Shown: positions 23,865-37,019, numbered from the stretch's first letter. The stretch: 64,000 bases of DNA from Cenococcum geophilum 1.58 (GCA_001692895.1 KV748268.1:310001-374000), one strand, 5' to 3'. The notes: generated from the sequence alone by a model not told the origin. Translations and numbers: made by a program.

Positions 23865-25730
23865 AATGCCTTCCCGTAGGTCCTTTACGAAGTATTTAAC
23901 CTACTAACTCTACCTTTAGGCCCTTATTTACTGCTACTAGTAGTCTATACTAAGGCGTTTTCTTCCCTATCGCCGTTATATCGGCGGCTTATAATACAGC
24001 TATTTATTACTAGAATAACCCGTTATAAGTTAAACACTTTACTACAAAAAGTACCACTAACTAAGCGAAGAAGAGTAGAAGATTCTTAGATAAAAGATCC
24101 TACCCCCTATAATATAGATTACCTTAGCAAAGTATATAAGTCTACTCCTATAGTTTACATAGCTTTATTCTAAAATAAATAACTCTAGATACTAGCTAGC
24201 CTTTTAGACCATGTTAAAAACAAAGCAAAGGGAAATACCGAACAGATTTAAACTATAGTCGTTACTCTTAACCTCTACGTTAAGACCCTCGCAGATACCT
24301 ACTATATTAAACTTCCTAAAGGCTTCCAACTATAAGTTCTGCTAAGTACCAATAATAAGATCAAACCAACCACTAAAGATAGCAGCAAGAAAAATATAGA
24401 CATTAATAAGTTAAGCGAGGACTTAAACGTGGGCAGTAGCAGTAATAATATATAAGGTGGTAATCCTACCACTAAATATAACGGCTGTAGCGATAGGCTT
24501 AAAAAAATCAGGATAGTATTAAGTGTAGAAGCTAATAAAGCCGTACTTAAGGTTATACGGGACAAGTTTTACAAAAAGCTTAAAAAGTTAGAAGTTAAGG
24601 TAACTAAGGATAATAAAGTCGGGCGGTAGAGATTTAGTAAAAGCGAAGCTATAGAGATTACTAACTTCTTTTTTACCGACATAATAGGGCCTAAAGCCGT
24701 AATATGTCTTTAAGCATTACTATAAAGCTATACTACCGACTATAACAATAGGATTAATAGGGGCGCTAGAGCGCGAGTAGAAGTAGCCGCTAAAGATAAA
24801 GCTAATATTACCACGGTGCGGAGCTTCTTTAATGCCTTTACCCGTACCTAGCGTTCACGGCCAAATCTATAAGGTAAACTCGCCGCAATAAAGCAGATTA
24901 TATTACACGTTAAACTTCTTTCTCAATTTAATTAGCTTAAAACCCTGGCCGCTACTAAAGACACTACTCTATTAAGCTTTCTCTAGGATTTAGGCTATAA
25001 AACTAGCTGTGGGCTAGGATGGCAGTTATACGTCATTAACTTCCTAGCTAATTCAATCTATATCTCTCCCTCCATTCTATAAAACACATATTAAATAGCC
25101 TAAGGCGTAATAGCCTTAATAGAGATTTTCGGCCCTAGTATTATCCCTATTTTACCCACTAGCGTTATAAATAGGTAAGCTTACCCTGCTCCTCTTTAAA
25201 CCGTCGCTAAAAATGCTAGGCTAAACCGCTAGGGAAACTAACGGATGGCCTCCGTATATAGCCTACTAAAGATATAGGCCCCTTTTATCAGCCCTATATA
25301 TACGCTACTAGAGGAGCATCTATATTAGCCTATTAAAGCTAGCTAGCCTATTATAATCAAGCAAATCAAAACAGGCATTAAAAGACCTCTTTTAAAAAGG
25401 ATCAGTAAGGCAGTAGGGGAAGGTAAAGCACTTAATACTAGTCCGGAAGGTATAGCCGCTAAAAAGTAGTAAGGTGTTATTATAGCTAATAAAGTTATAT
25501 CTAATCTATCTAAGGGTAGCAGTTTAGAGATTAATAAGACTAAGGATAATACGGACGGTAGGGATAAGGAGGGTATAGCGAATGCGGAGGGCGAAGTAAA
25601 TAGGGAGGGTTAATACTAGAAGAACTTTAGCAGGAGTAAGGCTAAGAAGTATAGTTCTTATAGCAACGAATATTTCTATAGTATTTTTTTTAAAGCTACC
25701 ATAGTATAGAGAGGGTTTATTATAGGGATT
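23865..25730 (+). pseudogene. family B relic, divergent copy B4
   Basis: A more distant member of family B. It shares VIRDKFYKKLKKLEVKVT (24,555-24,610) and AIEITNFFFTDIIGPKA (24,645-24,700) with B1-B3, then a related helix-rich part (RSFFNAFTR, ILHVKLLSQFNQLKTL) and a longer C-terminal extension (25,180-25,640) rich in Lys/Glu/Gly, including GRDKEGIANAEGEVNREG. The N-terminal part (23,865-24,300) is not clearly alignable with B1-B3. The minus-strand open stretch 24,302-24,565 is an antisense shadow. Function unknown. It is preceded by a doubled palindrome. Confidence 0.45.
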
Positions 25731-25859
25731 TTATATTAAAGGTTAACGTAACGTATAGCGATTATATTTAATATAATAGGAACGCAAATAATAAATATAG
25801 CAACGTAGCACTTATTAAAACATTAGCGCTCTTTAGATGTTCACATACTAAAACAACCC

Positions 25860-27350
25860 TTATTTACTTATAGTATATTTTAACATGCTCCTAAATAGTT
25901 ATATTTAGTATAGTAAACTAATCTAAACTATTTTATAGCTCTTATATAAGCGCACCTATTTAAACTATAGCCTATTTAGTAGTTGCAGCTTTCCAATCCA
26001 TATAGCTCGCTATTCCATTTCTTAAAGCGTTATATTAGAACGTACTTCCTAGACTATATAATCTAGTTAAATAGGAATAAAGGTATTATAGGGTAAAGTT
26101 AAAGCTAGATATACCTTAAGCAAAGCTAAGAACTTATTTAATTCCTCCTTAAAATCCTACGGCCATACTTAATACCTTATACTCTATAGCCGTTCAACAC
26201 TTTAAAGTTTTACCCCGAATTCTTTTATTAGATCTTTATTTATTATCTTTAGATAATACAGTTTAAGTATTAATTAATATATAACTTGCAATATTGTCTT
26301 AGAATCCCAACTTATAGTACCAGATATAAGCACACTGGTAATTAAATAAGGGGCGTAAATTACCTCCCTAGATTATATTATATTATTACCTTACCCTAAG
26401 TATATTACGGACAAGGATATTTTTAGCATAACTTTATCATTCCTCGCCCGCTTATAAAATTCGGCTTTCTATTACCATAGCTATATTATCTAGCTTTTAT
26501 CCCTCTTTTACAGTAATAGTTATAATCTATATAAGGCAATAAGAAGACACTAGCTTTGCCGTAAATCTAAAAGGCTATATAGGAAGACAGGTTTACAAGC
26601 TGGTATTCTATACGCTTCTTACTCTAGTTTATCTCCTTTAAGTCTCTTAATATACTATATACTGGTATATTTACCAGGTATTTATACACGCCAATAGTGG
26701 GTTTAGTTAAGAGATGGGCGAAATACTCTTTAAGCCGTATTATTAGTATTAGGTTTTAGCGCGGCTAGTATAATAAGCGGCACTTTAGGCTGCTAACCTT
26801 TAAAAGCAGATAACGTATCTCTAACGGCGTAAGTCGTCGTACTTATAATCCTTCTAGTCTATATATTATACTTATTAAATAATAGGGGTTCTTCTGGTTT
26901 GTAGTTCTCTAATATAAGCCTATAATTAGGTAGCTCTTAGCCTAGTCTTAAATTTATATTTTATAATTCGTTAATCTATTTGCATACATACGTATATACT
27001 TTATTCTTTACCGCTTGCAGTTTTACGCAGTAATCTATTTAGACTAAAGTAGTAGCGTAGTTCTAAGGTTAAATCCACTCCATCTACTAAAAGGACGATT
27101 TAACTCTAGGAGCGCCATAAAGCTCTAGTGTAGATATATACTACTTATAGTAAGTCTTAGCACGACTTTAGTGTTTTATTTAGGGGGTAGGAGGCGTTTA
27201 AACTTACTAGGGAAGATCGTTAGATTTGCTTATTAGTTTCCTTATTACCTTCCTCCGTAATCTTATTATCCTTAATAACCACTACCCCACCGCTAGGCAT
27301 AGGCTTTTCCCTAAAACTAATCTCTTCTTCTTTAAACCCCGCCGCTAGAT
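25860..27350 (-). pseudogene. possible minus-strand relic, unidentified
   Basis: The minus strand from about 27,330 down to 26,300 shows a few protein-like pieces (KPMPSGGVVVIKDNKIT near 27,270-27,330; LRATQLQAYIRELQTRR near 26,890-26,940). The rest is poorly readable. No family recognised; low confidence that it is one gene. Confidence 0.2.
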
Positions 27351-28459
27351 TGGTAATATTTATTACTTAGTATACTTTAGCTGCTTTATAAGAGATTTAC
27401 ATCAAATATACTATCTACCATAGAGCCAAAACTTATTAACTTCCTTAGAGTCGTCGGCTTTTAGATTAATTAATTTTAGTATAAGGATAACGTCGTTAGT
27501 AGGCGCGGCAGCGCGTATAGGAAAAAATCGCTCTATAGCAATTAAGGGAGATAAAATTGAGTTACCAAGTAATTAAGTATATAGGAAAGAGAGTAGGAAG
27601 GAAAGGAAATAAGTAGACTTTATAGATCGTATAGGGAACGCTTATATTTTAGAAAAGCGAGTTATTATATAGCTCTACTAATTGGCTTAACATCACGCTC
27701 TAACGCCTTATTAATCCTTCCTATAGCCACCTTCTTCTAATTAGATATACAGCTGGCGCTCTAAAAGCTCCAAAGCCTTAAAATCCACTCTATACCACCA
27801 ATTAAATTACAGAATATATAGTTAATGCAAATTAGCTCTAGCTAAATGCGCTAAATTAGCTCCACTCTAGATAGATTACTAGTTTTACATGCTTTCTATA
27901 TATTAATCCCACTAATGCTTAAAGCTAGTTTCTGTTTGTGACCCTAGCGACCACTAAAAACTAGGTTAGAAAAGAAGGACTTATATATAGATTAATCTAT
28001 AAAGAAAAGAGACTATATATATATAAGATAGGTAAGTTATAGGTAGATATTAGTTATAGGCTAACGAAAATACTAACGACAACAAATTGCCACTAGGTAG
28101 GTAGTAAGTGATAGGTCAATAGACCCCTAGATATATTTAAGTACTAAAGAAAACTACTACCGGCGTTACTATGGCGAAGATAGTTACACCTAGCCTTCTA
28201 ACTCCGCAATACAAAAGAGTTGCATTTTTCGCACCAATATTATTCGCCTTTAATCGTCCGTAAGATAATAGATTCCGGATAAACAGTTTATATATACCGG
28301 GCCTAATTTGCTAATATAATAGCCTTTTTACATATATCGCAGGTTCTACTAAGGGGTAAAAGCGTTGTTTAGTATAATTCTTAGTAATAATAGGCGAAGA
28401 TAATATTAAGAAAACACGCCAATTAATACGGATTATAAAAGTTAAGTCGCGTTATATGG
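27351..28459. other. RIP-like stretch without recognised gene
   Basis: Nothing supported on either strand by eye. Confidence 0.3.
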
Positions 28460-28481
28460 TTTTGGCATAACTATATACCAA
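28460..28481. repeat. degenerate palindrome
   Basis: ttttggcata / tatacca-like arms, second arm incomplete. Confidence 0.4.
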
Positions 28482-28651
28482 TACTTAATAGCTAGGAAAA
28501 TTAAGAGCAGCTATTCCTAATAGCGGTAGAGATAACTATAGAGAAGTGATTGTAGAGCTAACGCCCGGTTATGTAGCCGTTAGATAAGTATAGGCGATAA
28601 ATAAGCGGTATAATAAGAAAGTTACTAATTGTTAAGGTTAAGTATGGGGGG

Positions 28652-28675
28652 TTTTAGTATAATAATATGCCGAAA
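28652..28675. repeat. palindrome (left of doubled border)
   Basis: ttttagtataat / aatatgccgaaa arms. Confidence 0.7.
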
Positions 28676-28710
28676 TATAATTGTTGCGGAAACGGATAAT
28701 AATTAATCCG

Positions 28711-28781
28711 GATAAGTGTTAAGATAAGTGTTAAGATAAGTGTCAAAATAAGTGTTGAGATAAGTATTAAAATAAGTATTA
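28711..28781. repeat. 12-bp tandem repeat
   Basis: About six units of gataagtgttaa with C/T and G/A variants, lying between two palindromes. Confidence 0.85.
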
Positions 28782-28918
28782 TAGTAGCTGTTAGTACGGG
28801 CATTAAAAATGCCTAGGTAAATATAATAGGACAATTACTAGTTACTACGCAAGACCTGTTAATAACGGCTTATAAATTAACACATATTATATACATATCT
28901 ACTTACTATATTATGCGG

Positions 28919-28942
28919 TTTCGGTATAATAGCATACTAAAA
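28919..28942. repeat. palindrome (right of doubled border)
   Basis: tttcggtataat / gcatactaaaa arms. Confidence 0.65.
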
Positions 28943-30900
28943 GCCAATAGTACTAATACTATCTACTAAGCTCTTAACTTCTAACTTTAGTATCTTTCTA
29001 TTTATAGCCTCTGCCCATAAAGCCCTATTGCATACTATAGGTAGAAATATTATCTAGAATCTATTCCTCTTAATAGCTAAGTATAAAGGCGATAGTAGAG
29101 AGCCGTCATAGCGCGTACAGCGCTGTTGTTTAATTCTATAGTAATAAGCCTATAACGCGTATAAAGTATCGCCCTTAATAACACTAGGAGCCTTACTGCC
29201 TCCGCTTAAAGCTCCCGTTTTACTATCTAGGGAGGCCTATAAAGGGAAACTAGGATATAAAAACTGCCTAATATACAACTACCCGGCTTATAGCTAGGCC
29301 TAAAACTAGCCTTATCTAGCTAGTTAACATAAACGCGTCCTAGGCGTATAACAGGACACCCTTAGGCTTATACTAGCTCTAAGGTTATAAAGGGAACGCA
29401 ATAAGGGCATAGGGATCCTTTTTTTTTATAAGAACTTATTAAGGTTAACGCGTTATAGATACTTTATATAAAACTTATTAAGGCCCTAAGGCCACCGCAA
29501 AGAACTTATTAAGGCCCTACTTAAAGAACTTATTAAGGCCCCTTTATAAGGGCCTATTTAGTATCTAGTATACCTAGGTAACTTAGAAAAGGGTTTTAAT
29601 AGGCATAATGCACACGACCTAGTTAAGAGCGATAGCGATATAATAGCGACGCGATAGTAACTAGACGGCTTAATAAGGCGGAAATATAGGTAAAGCTCTA
29701 GGCAGCGAAAACACAGGCTAGCTTTGACGGCCCTATAGCATTTAACTTATAGGCAACTTATAGGAGGGTCTTAATAGGCGTAGTATACGTAACCTAACGT
29801 ATATATATATAGGGGAGGCTATAAAGAAACGTAGGCCAGTTAGACAAGGACTTAATAGTTAGAGATATAGGCCAGCTTATAAAAAGGGGGGATATAAGCT
29901 TAGTTAGTAAAAAAGGGCAAAGCAGGTCGCTTAGTATAGGACCTAGCATCTACGGGCCTCTCCTATAAGATATAGTCGGCCTATTATAAGGAGACTCTTA
30001 TAGGTATCGCGAAACGGGAACTAGCGGTGTATAGGGTATTACGCCCCTATATTACCACTAGCCTCCCATAAAGCAAAGTATATAGTTAGCCACTACTAGC
30101 TCTAATTACCCCTTAGCTAGGCTCTGACCCTTAATATACCTAGTAGGTAGGATTACATCCTAGCCGGAGAGACTACTATATAGCTTAAGAGAATAGATAC
30201 GCGTGTTGGTATATTAATAGACAGAACCATCTATTCCTAGGATAGTATGCTAATAAGATATACTTATAGAGTAAATAGGACTTACTTAGGCGGGGAAAGC
30301 TTTTAGCTAGGCCTTAGCTGTAAAAGGTATATAACCGCAGATATATTACAGCCACTAAAAAACTAGGGTAGAGGCCTAAATAAGTAGGTATATTAAACTC
30401 TACTATATTACTAGCTAATATATAACTACCTACTATAAAATCGGCCTCTATACCTCTATATAGTAGAGCCTAAGAACCTAGCTATACTATTAGCGTTCTA
30501 TTAAGATCGTACTATTATACTATTAAAGCAAACGTAGAGATGTATATACAGCAGCTACGCGCGTCAGCGCTACGACGTAGTAGTAGCGTAGATAATTTTT
30601 TCACTAGGAGTGTAAGCCCTAACAAAAGCTTTAAAAACGGCCATTACGTCTATACCCATTTAATAGCTTTAAATTAACAGCATCTACCTTTAGCGTCCCC
30701 CCTTCCTCCTATACAGCACCTATATACGGTATAGCAACCAAACCGAACTGTATATACCCTGGGAAGTCTATAATAAGCCTCCTATTCCCTATCCTACCCT
30801 CCCTATAATAAATAAAAAAAGCTTAGAGCCCTTAAGCTAAATATAGTCGTTATAAGACCGGAACATCTAGCTTTAAGTCCTCCCCTAAGGGGGTAATTTT
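28943..30900. other. somewhat GC-richer stretch without recognised gene
   Basis: CpG and GGCC-type words are commoner here than around it, but no frame is convincing. It includes a short repeat array (29,431-29,540) and an imperfect direct repeat of about 29 bp (gggttttaataggcata near 29,591 and gggtcttaataggcgta near 29,765). Confidence 0.35.
29431..29540. repeat. interspersed 16-bp direct repeats
   Basis: Four copies of gaacttattaaggccc-type sequence (29,431; about 29,470; 29,501; 29,525) with variable spacers. Confidence 0.75.
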
Positions 30901-30989
30901 ACTACATTATAGAATATAAACGGGGGGAAAAAGCTTTAAATAATAACGTGGTGATCTAGAATTTACTAATTCCGGAATAAAAAAAGGTT

Positions 30990-32970
30990 TAGGAAAAATT
31001 CTCAACCAACCTAAATTTCCATTTAAAGCGCACCTTCCCGTCCTTATACCAACTTAATTACGTCCATAAAAACCTCTATCTAATTAGCGCGAAGATTAGG
31101 CTCTAACACTACGCATATAAAACGATTAAGAACCATATATAGAGCTTAGTTAAGGAAATATATAAAGATAAGCAGCTACGGGAAGTGCTTAGGCTTTAGA
31201 AAAAGGTGGTGTTTAAAAGTTATATAAATATAGAAGAGCTAAGCGGGATACCAATTAAGGAGGAAATAGAGCAAATGTTAATTAGTAGACCTACTACACT
31301 AAACTAGATAATGGGGACGGCGTAAGGTAAAGGGTAGAAAGTAAAAAAGGGTAAGAGAAAAGTTAAGTAGAATATTTTAAGGAGCAGAAATTAAATAAAA
31401 GGTAGACTAGCAGACTAGTTCTACATATATAAGCAGTTAGGCGGTAAAAAGACTACTATTATATCAATTAAATATAAGGCGCCGTATAAGTTCTTTTTAG
31501 ATAATATAGTAGCCGGGCTAGGTAGGGAGATTTAATTAGTTAAAGATATAATTAATAAAAGGCGAGAGCTTTAAATTTAATTTAAAATGGCTAGTAGTAA
31601 TAGCAGTAATTACGCAGCTCTTCTTAGATATAATCCGTAAAGGTATTTAATAGGGTTACATCTTTATAGGAGAAGCTATTATTTTCCTATACATTTTAGA
31701 TAACCCTTTAATTATCTACTACCATCTCTTAATCCTAAAGCTAGATTATTAAGAAGACGATAAAAACAGACTATATATAACGGCGGTTCCAGAGGATTTT
31801 GCCTTTATTATTCGCGCAGCTAAAGCTAAGGCGCCTAATTAGTTATAGCATAATAAAGTAAAGAAGTTACCTATTTAGCCTATAAAGCGTATTAATATTC
31901 TATAAACTAACTCCAAAGAAAAAGAAGAAAAAGGTTAGCTATAGCGCGTATAGGTCTAAGCGCGAAAATAGGTTTCTGCGATCGCTAATTATATTATAGT
32001 CTCGCGGCAAAGCGACCCGTAATAATAAAGATATTAATAGCGATAATAAAAGGCATAATAAGGGAGACGACTTCACCCCAGACTTACCACTCCCGTATTA
32101 GGGTAGCAGTTAAGGTATAGCTAAGAACTAAGCAGCGACTGTAAAAGAATAAAAAGCAGGCAGAAGAATTAAGAAAGGCACGGCCGGTAGTAAGAAGCTA
32201 GCGGAACTAATATCTAGGCCAAGGATTAAGGAGTAACTATACTATATATAGTGGTGTCTACTTAGACTAGTATATAGTAGTACAATAGATAAGTAGTACT
32301 ATGACTTTTAGGATTATAATAGGAAGCATATTAACTAAAGGACGTTTCTCCACCTTATCTAGCAATAGCTTAGTACAAACTATAGGAGTAATGCGGACTA
32401 TAAGCTACTATATACTAAAGGAGCCCGCGGAGTACTTTTTAAAGTTAGGCTATTATCATATAGATATACTCTAGTTGTAAAAGGGATAGTAAAACCCAAT
32501 CTTAGCTACCTCTAGCATAAACAGCGTATCTATAATTATATTTATCCCACCTAAGGGAAATTCATCCCTATCTATATTAGATCCGTTATGCTAGAGCTTC
32601 CATACTACTATAATAGTAGGGTTTATATTAGTATACTCTTCCTTAGCTAGGTTAGGCGGCTACTCCTTAACTTTCTTACGGGAGAGAATAAAAGGTACTT
32701 TATAGATAAATCAGCTACGGTTTTATGGGCTTTATACAACCTATAGGTGCTATAAAAGGATCCTAAACCGCGGAACATTCTATAAAACGAGCATAGTTAG
32801 CGTCTTAGTTTTATAGATTTTAAGCAAGCGGAGATCCGTGCTAGGTAGCCGTTAGGTATCCCGCCTAATTAGAAGAGAAAGTAAAGGGAGGGGAAGTATA
32901 ATATAGAGGACGATTTTAGTCTTAAATTATAGTAAGCTAAGCAGTGCATTTCTAGATAGTTAAGATTAAG
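30990..32970 (+). pseudogene. protein-kinase-like (PKL fold) relic
   Basis: Plus-strand relic. Its C-terminal part carries a kinase catalytic pattern: near 32,747-32,785 VLQKDPKPRNIL corresponds to the HxDxxxxN catalytic loop as found in fungal kinase-like proteins (typically H-[GK]-D-x-x-x-R-N), and near 32,806-32,822 FIDF corresponds to the metal-binding DFG position. A basic tail (PPNQKRKQRE) follows. Upstream are readable blocks, LRLQKKVVFKSYINIEELSG (31,180-31,240) and DNIVAGLGREIQLVKDII (31,500-31,555), which I cannot assign and which may belong to a long N-terminal region or to another gene. Frame changes occur between the blocks. It lies between palindromes at 28,919 and 33,086. The C-terminal kinase call is good; the full extent is a guess. 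Confidence 0.5.
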
Positions 32971-33085
32971 TGGCCTATTTAGTAGTTTAATAAGTACTTA
33001 GTACTAATTAGCTTTACTAAATACTAAATATTAATTAAAGTACTATGCCCCTATTTATCCTTATAAATAGTCTAAAATTAACTTC

Positions 33086-33110
33086 TTTTAGCATGTTAAT
33101 ATACCGAAAT
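33086..33110. repeat. palindrome 1 of a triple
   Basis: ttttagcatgtt / aatataccgaaa arms, followed by a short tttcccttag linker. Confidence 0.75.
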
Positions 33111-33113
33111 TTC

Positions 33114-33137
33114 CCTTAGTATATCAATATGCTAAAA
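33114..33137. repeat. palindrome 2 of a triple
   Basis: cttagtatat / atatgctaaaa arms. Confidence 0.65.
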
Positions 33138-33145
33138 CCAACGTC

Positions 33146-33170
33146 TTTTAGCATGTTAATATGCTAAAAT
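33146..33170. repeat. palindrome 3 of a triple
   Basis: ttttagcatgtt / aatatgctaaaa. The distance from copy 1 is 60 bp, the period of the array at 60.6 kb. Confidence 0.75.
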
Positions 33171-33184
33171 TAACTTCCCAGTAT

Positions 33185-33240
33185 TTTAGCAGAACGCGGT
33201 AATATAGCAGGTAATATACTCTATCACCGTTATAATATTA
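33185..33240 (+). repeat. partial copy of repeat R1 (distal part)
   Basis: ttttagcagaacgcggtaat and the following agcaggtaatatactctat match the end of the R1 copy at 56,230-56,510. Confidence 0.6.
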
Positions 33241-33650
33241 CTTTACGGCACTATTATAGACCCTAGCTAGGGGCTTAGCTAGAGCCTTAGCGCATATATA
33301 TAGATATTTTTTTTCCTTAACCTTCTTCTAGTTCTTAGTTTTAGATCCTTATTAATAGACTACTAGTTATATAGGCTATACGTATACTATATTGTGCTAG
33401 TGCCTTAGTTAACTATGTCCGTAATAGTAGCAAATTTTATTGCTTTATTTATGTATAATTAAGGCGCACTATTTTAAGTAATATTAATTAATAAATATAT
33501 GCTCTTTACTATATTAAACTCTGTTATTTAGGGTATATATTTATAATACAAGCACCCTATAATAATACTATAGCGGATATAATATACTATAAAAAGCCTC
33601 TAAATCCCTTAGCTCCTTAATTCTAAATAAACACTAGCTAAATGCTTAAA
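33241..33650. other. AT-rich stretch after R1 part
   Basis: No gene seen before the 3' end of the FunK1 relic. Confidence 0.35.
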
Positions 33651-35960
33651 GGGAAAGTAATATTTTAGCAATCCCCTCTATAGCTTATTCAACGCCTAAA
33701 TTAAAAGCTTATTTAATGATTTTAATACAGTAGTCAAAGCAGACATTTTCAGTTCCCTCTTCCACACTTTTATAGTCATTAATGTAGTTATTACTAGCGA
33801 ATTCCCTTATAAGCTCAGTAAGATAAAAGAATAATAATAAATCCTTTAGCGTATTTAAAGAAGCGTAAGCCTTAAGCCGCTATATTTTTCTTTTAAAATT
33901 ACCTAACTATATAACAACTTCCCTCTTTACACTCCTTACTAAGTTAATACCCGCGCTAGGGTTTATAATAGTTATAAGGTTCTCTTTAATATCTCTAATA
34001 CNAACTCTNCTTAGTAGGTTAATAGTANANAGCNANAAGATAGATTTGNAATNNTNNATTAGTTAATATATANATANTNTAGAAGATTTNCTTAANAANN
34101 AAGTAGCNATAAAAGCAACTATGCNAGTTCTATCCTNTNCTCCTATACCTTAATCATTAATAAACGCCGCTATATCTAAGTCGCAAACCTTTAGCTTATA
34201 TTAATTATCAATCCTAATATTTATAAATAAAATGTCCCTATAGACTATACCCCTCTTAGCCATTACTTTAATAGCTAAAAAGGCCTATTACTAGATTAAG
34301 GATATTATTAGCAAGGAATCTAATAAAGAAATAGCATTATTAAAGGATAAGCTGACCTAAGTAGTAACAATATCTCTATATTCCCTATTATTGCAGTCCT
34401 GCTATAATCTACCTTTAGGTTATTTTAGATCGTATAATAAAGCCATTAGATCTTCTAAGATAAAAGTTACACTCCTAGTATACTAGGTAAAGTTAGGTCT
34501 CTAGACCTTAGCCCTATTATAAAAAGTTTTAAAAAAGGTTATTAGTTGCCTAGAAGAACACTATCGCCTAAAAACCGTAGTATTATTCTTATTCTTAACC
34601 TTAATAACACCGTAGGCAAGTAACTCTACTATATTAGGCTGGTTCTAGAGGCTTAAAAGGTAGTGCCCTTTATATTTCCAAAGCTCTTAAGGCTAGCTAC
34701 TCTTATAGTACTAGTCCTAGCCTATTTTTTCCTTTTCTTTAGGATTAACAAGTTTTGCTTTAAAGGCCACAGTTATATAACTAATAAGATAATCTCTAGG
34801 TGGCCCTACCTCCTAATTATTAATATATAGTTATCAACCATCTATAATAACTACTTAAAACAGTCTATTATCTAGATTATATTTATAGAATAGTGCCTCC
34901 TTCCTAGTAGGGTATCTAAGCCTACTAGGTTTATAATAAAATGCTCTAAGCAGGTATTAGATAAACTTAGCTATATCTATCTAGATATCTAGTAGCTTAC
35001 TTACTATAAGACCTAACCGATTAAAATGTAAGAGCTATATTATTAATCTATAGTATAGAAAACAGTAAACGTATCTTTGGCTCTATTGATAGCGAAGTGC
35101 CTTAGCAGCTTTTAAAGCACAGTTAAGATATACCTTAGCATTTTTCAAATTCTAGGAATTGCGTTTACATTCCTAAAGTATATTAAAGCATTCCCAAACC
35201 AGCTCTCTGCACTCCACTATAGGGAAATACTTATTATTTATCGGCGCGGGTTTCCAGCTATTAGGAGGGAGCAATATTGTTTACGGCTTAGCAAGTCGGA
35301 TAAATTTTAGTTAAGTTTTATAAGGTTGCTGCGATTCTATATCCTTAACAACTATAGTTATAAAATCTAGCTTTAACTCCTTCTGCCTTACTATACTGCT
35401 ATAATTCCCTTTTAGCTATCTTGCTTTAGTATTCTAAGTCTTTATTAAGGAATTTCCCTAGTAAGATATTCTAATATAACCCCGACGGGGATTATTAGCT
35501 TTAGGTTTTCTAAAGTACTCCCCTAGGCCGTCCAAATTCGTAATACATTATATAACTGCCTTAAATTCCTCCTCATTTAAGTTAGAAGACGATTTATATA
35601 TAGATAAATTACTTTTCTTTCCACCTATACAGCTTCCTATAAAGGTTTTCCACTCGTTTTTCTCGCAAAGATTATCCGCGTGCTTTTATATAACTTTTAG
35701 AATATCTTCTATAAATATATCTAATAGCGTCGACGAGATATAGGACCGGTAGGCGAGGTTAGCGGCCATAGAAAACCGGCGAAGCTCGGCATTATCGCTA
35801 ATTAATAAGCCACTTACTGCATTAAATAGCGTCGAGTAAGGAGGTGATATAATTATATTTTTCGTTAGTGTAGCCTATATATTTAGCTACGTTTTTAGAG
35901 TAGTAGGGCATTCTTACAGATATAGTCGGATTAATAATGTTGCCCTCCTCCCTAATACTG
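33650..35960 (-). pseudogene. FunK1-type fungal protein kinase relic
   Basis: Minus-strand relic of the large fungal-specific FunK1 kinase family, Ser/Thr/Tyr-kinase fold proteins of about 650-800 residues. In order: an N-terminal block KNEWKTFIGSCIGG (about 35,640-35,680); HFNRLGLIVSKLLDI (34,965-35,025), matching the FDRSG...FDI block typical of FunK1; QPNIVELLAYGVI (about 34,590-34,635), where N-lobe strand 4 should be; GIVYRDI (34,231-34,255), at the HRD catalytic loop, with Asn-like NIRIDN after it; and KVCDLDIAAF (34,160-34,195), at the DFG position. The His of HRD reads as Tyr, as expected from C-to-T change. Scattered N bases at 33,990-34,140 blur the activation segment. Breaks are mainly TAG/TAA. 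It is enclosed by palindromes (33,146 and 37,020). Confidence 0.7.
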
Positions 35961-36929
35961 CCATATAGATCCACAGAGGTCTCTCCCATAGATTGTTTAT
36001 TGGTATATTAATTAAGATTACTAATATTGCCTATAAGGGGCTCTTTTAGAGATAGCTTATTCCTAAGGGGCTTTTCTATAGGTGGCTTATCCGTATATTA
36101 GCTGAGAAGTAAGTTTAGCAAGTTATATAAAATATCCAACTACTTAACAGATGCTAGAGTGGCTTTTAGTTATAGCCTAAGTAGTAGGGTTATCGTTATT
36201 AGTGTTACTTACGATATATACTATTAGCAAAAACCAGTTAAACTCTTAATTCTCTTCTTACACCTTAATTAGTTATAATTTTGGCCTTTATATTTCTATA
36301 CTCTAATTAATATATTAAACGCATAAAAGTATTTTTATTATATTCTTACCTTTGCTAGTTTTTACTACAGTATAATAAGTCTATATAGAAGAGCTTATAG
36401 CAACTAATAGCGATATAAGGTTAATTATCGCGCCACTTTATTTTATAGTAATAGAACACATTACTTAGTAAACTAACTAACCTTTTACTAAGTAATAAGC
36501 GAATTTCCTATACAAAACTACGGTAAGTAAGGTATGCGCGCCATACAATAAGTAGCCTAGCAATTAGTGCAACTACAAACCTATATTACTTCGTTAGACG
36601 TCCTACCTTAATATTTAAAAGGTATTGCGTCCTCTTAGCGTAACCCTTTGCATTATATATAGCGGCTACTATACCAGTATAAATGTCGCGCAATACCTTA
36701 TATGGTTGCATTCTAGTAAAGCTAGCCAGGTTAAGGAAATTCTAGACTTTATTAAAAGTATAGGTCCAATCGCACTCTACTCTAGTAATGTACCAAAGCC
36801 TACATATAGAGGAAGCCGCCCTATTAGCGGTCTCCCTATCTATAATAGCTACCGCTATAACTAATAAATAATATATAGATATTCTATAGAGGATTTACTT
36901 AAGGTCTATAAGTATATTAAACAAATACT
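35961..36929. other. region upstream of FunK1 without recognised gene
   Basis: Near 35,990-36,080 three degenerate words of the ctaaggggcttttctata type are repeated. A plus-strand open stretch at 36,625-36,864 starts with TTG, shows no family motif, and is not supported as a gene. Confidence 0.35.
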
Positions 36930-37019
36930 ATTTTATAAAGATACTAAGCTAAGGAAAATAAGAAAATAAATCTAGGGAAGAGTATAAGTAAACAGCTAAG
37001 GCGCTGCTAAGGCGCTAAG
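36930..37019 (+). repeat. partial copy of repeat R1 (proximal part)
   Basis: aaagatactaagctaaggaa through gctaaggcgctaag matches the first part of R1 at 56,280-56,380. It stops exactly at the palindrome. Confidence 0.6.

Noticed and set aside
24302-24565. Minus-strand open stretch
   Set aside because: Antisense of B4; no motif.
36625-36864. 79-codon plus-strand open stretch
   Set aside because: Starts with TTG, no family motif, no coding continuation, and lies in RIP-mutated DNA.
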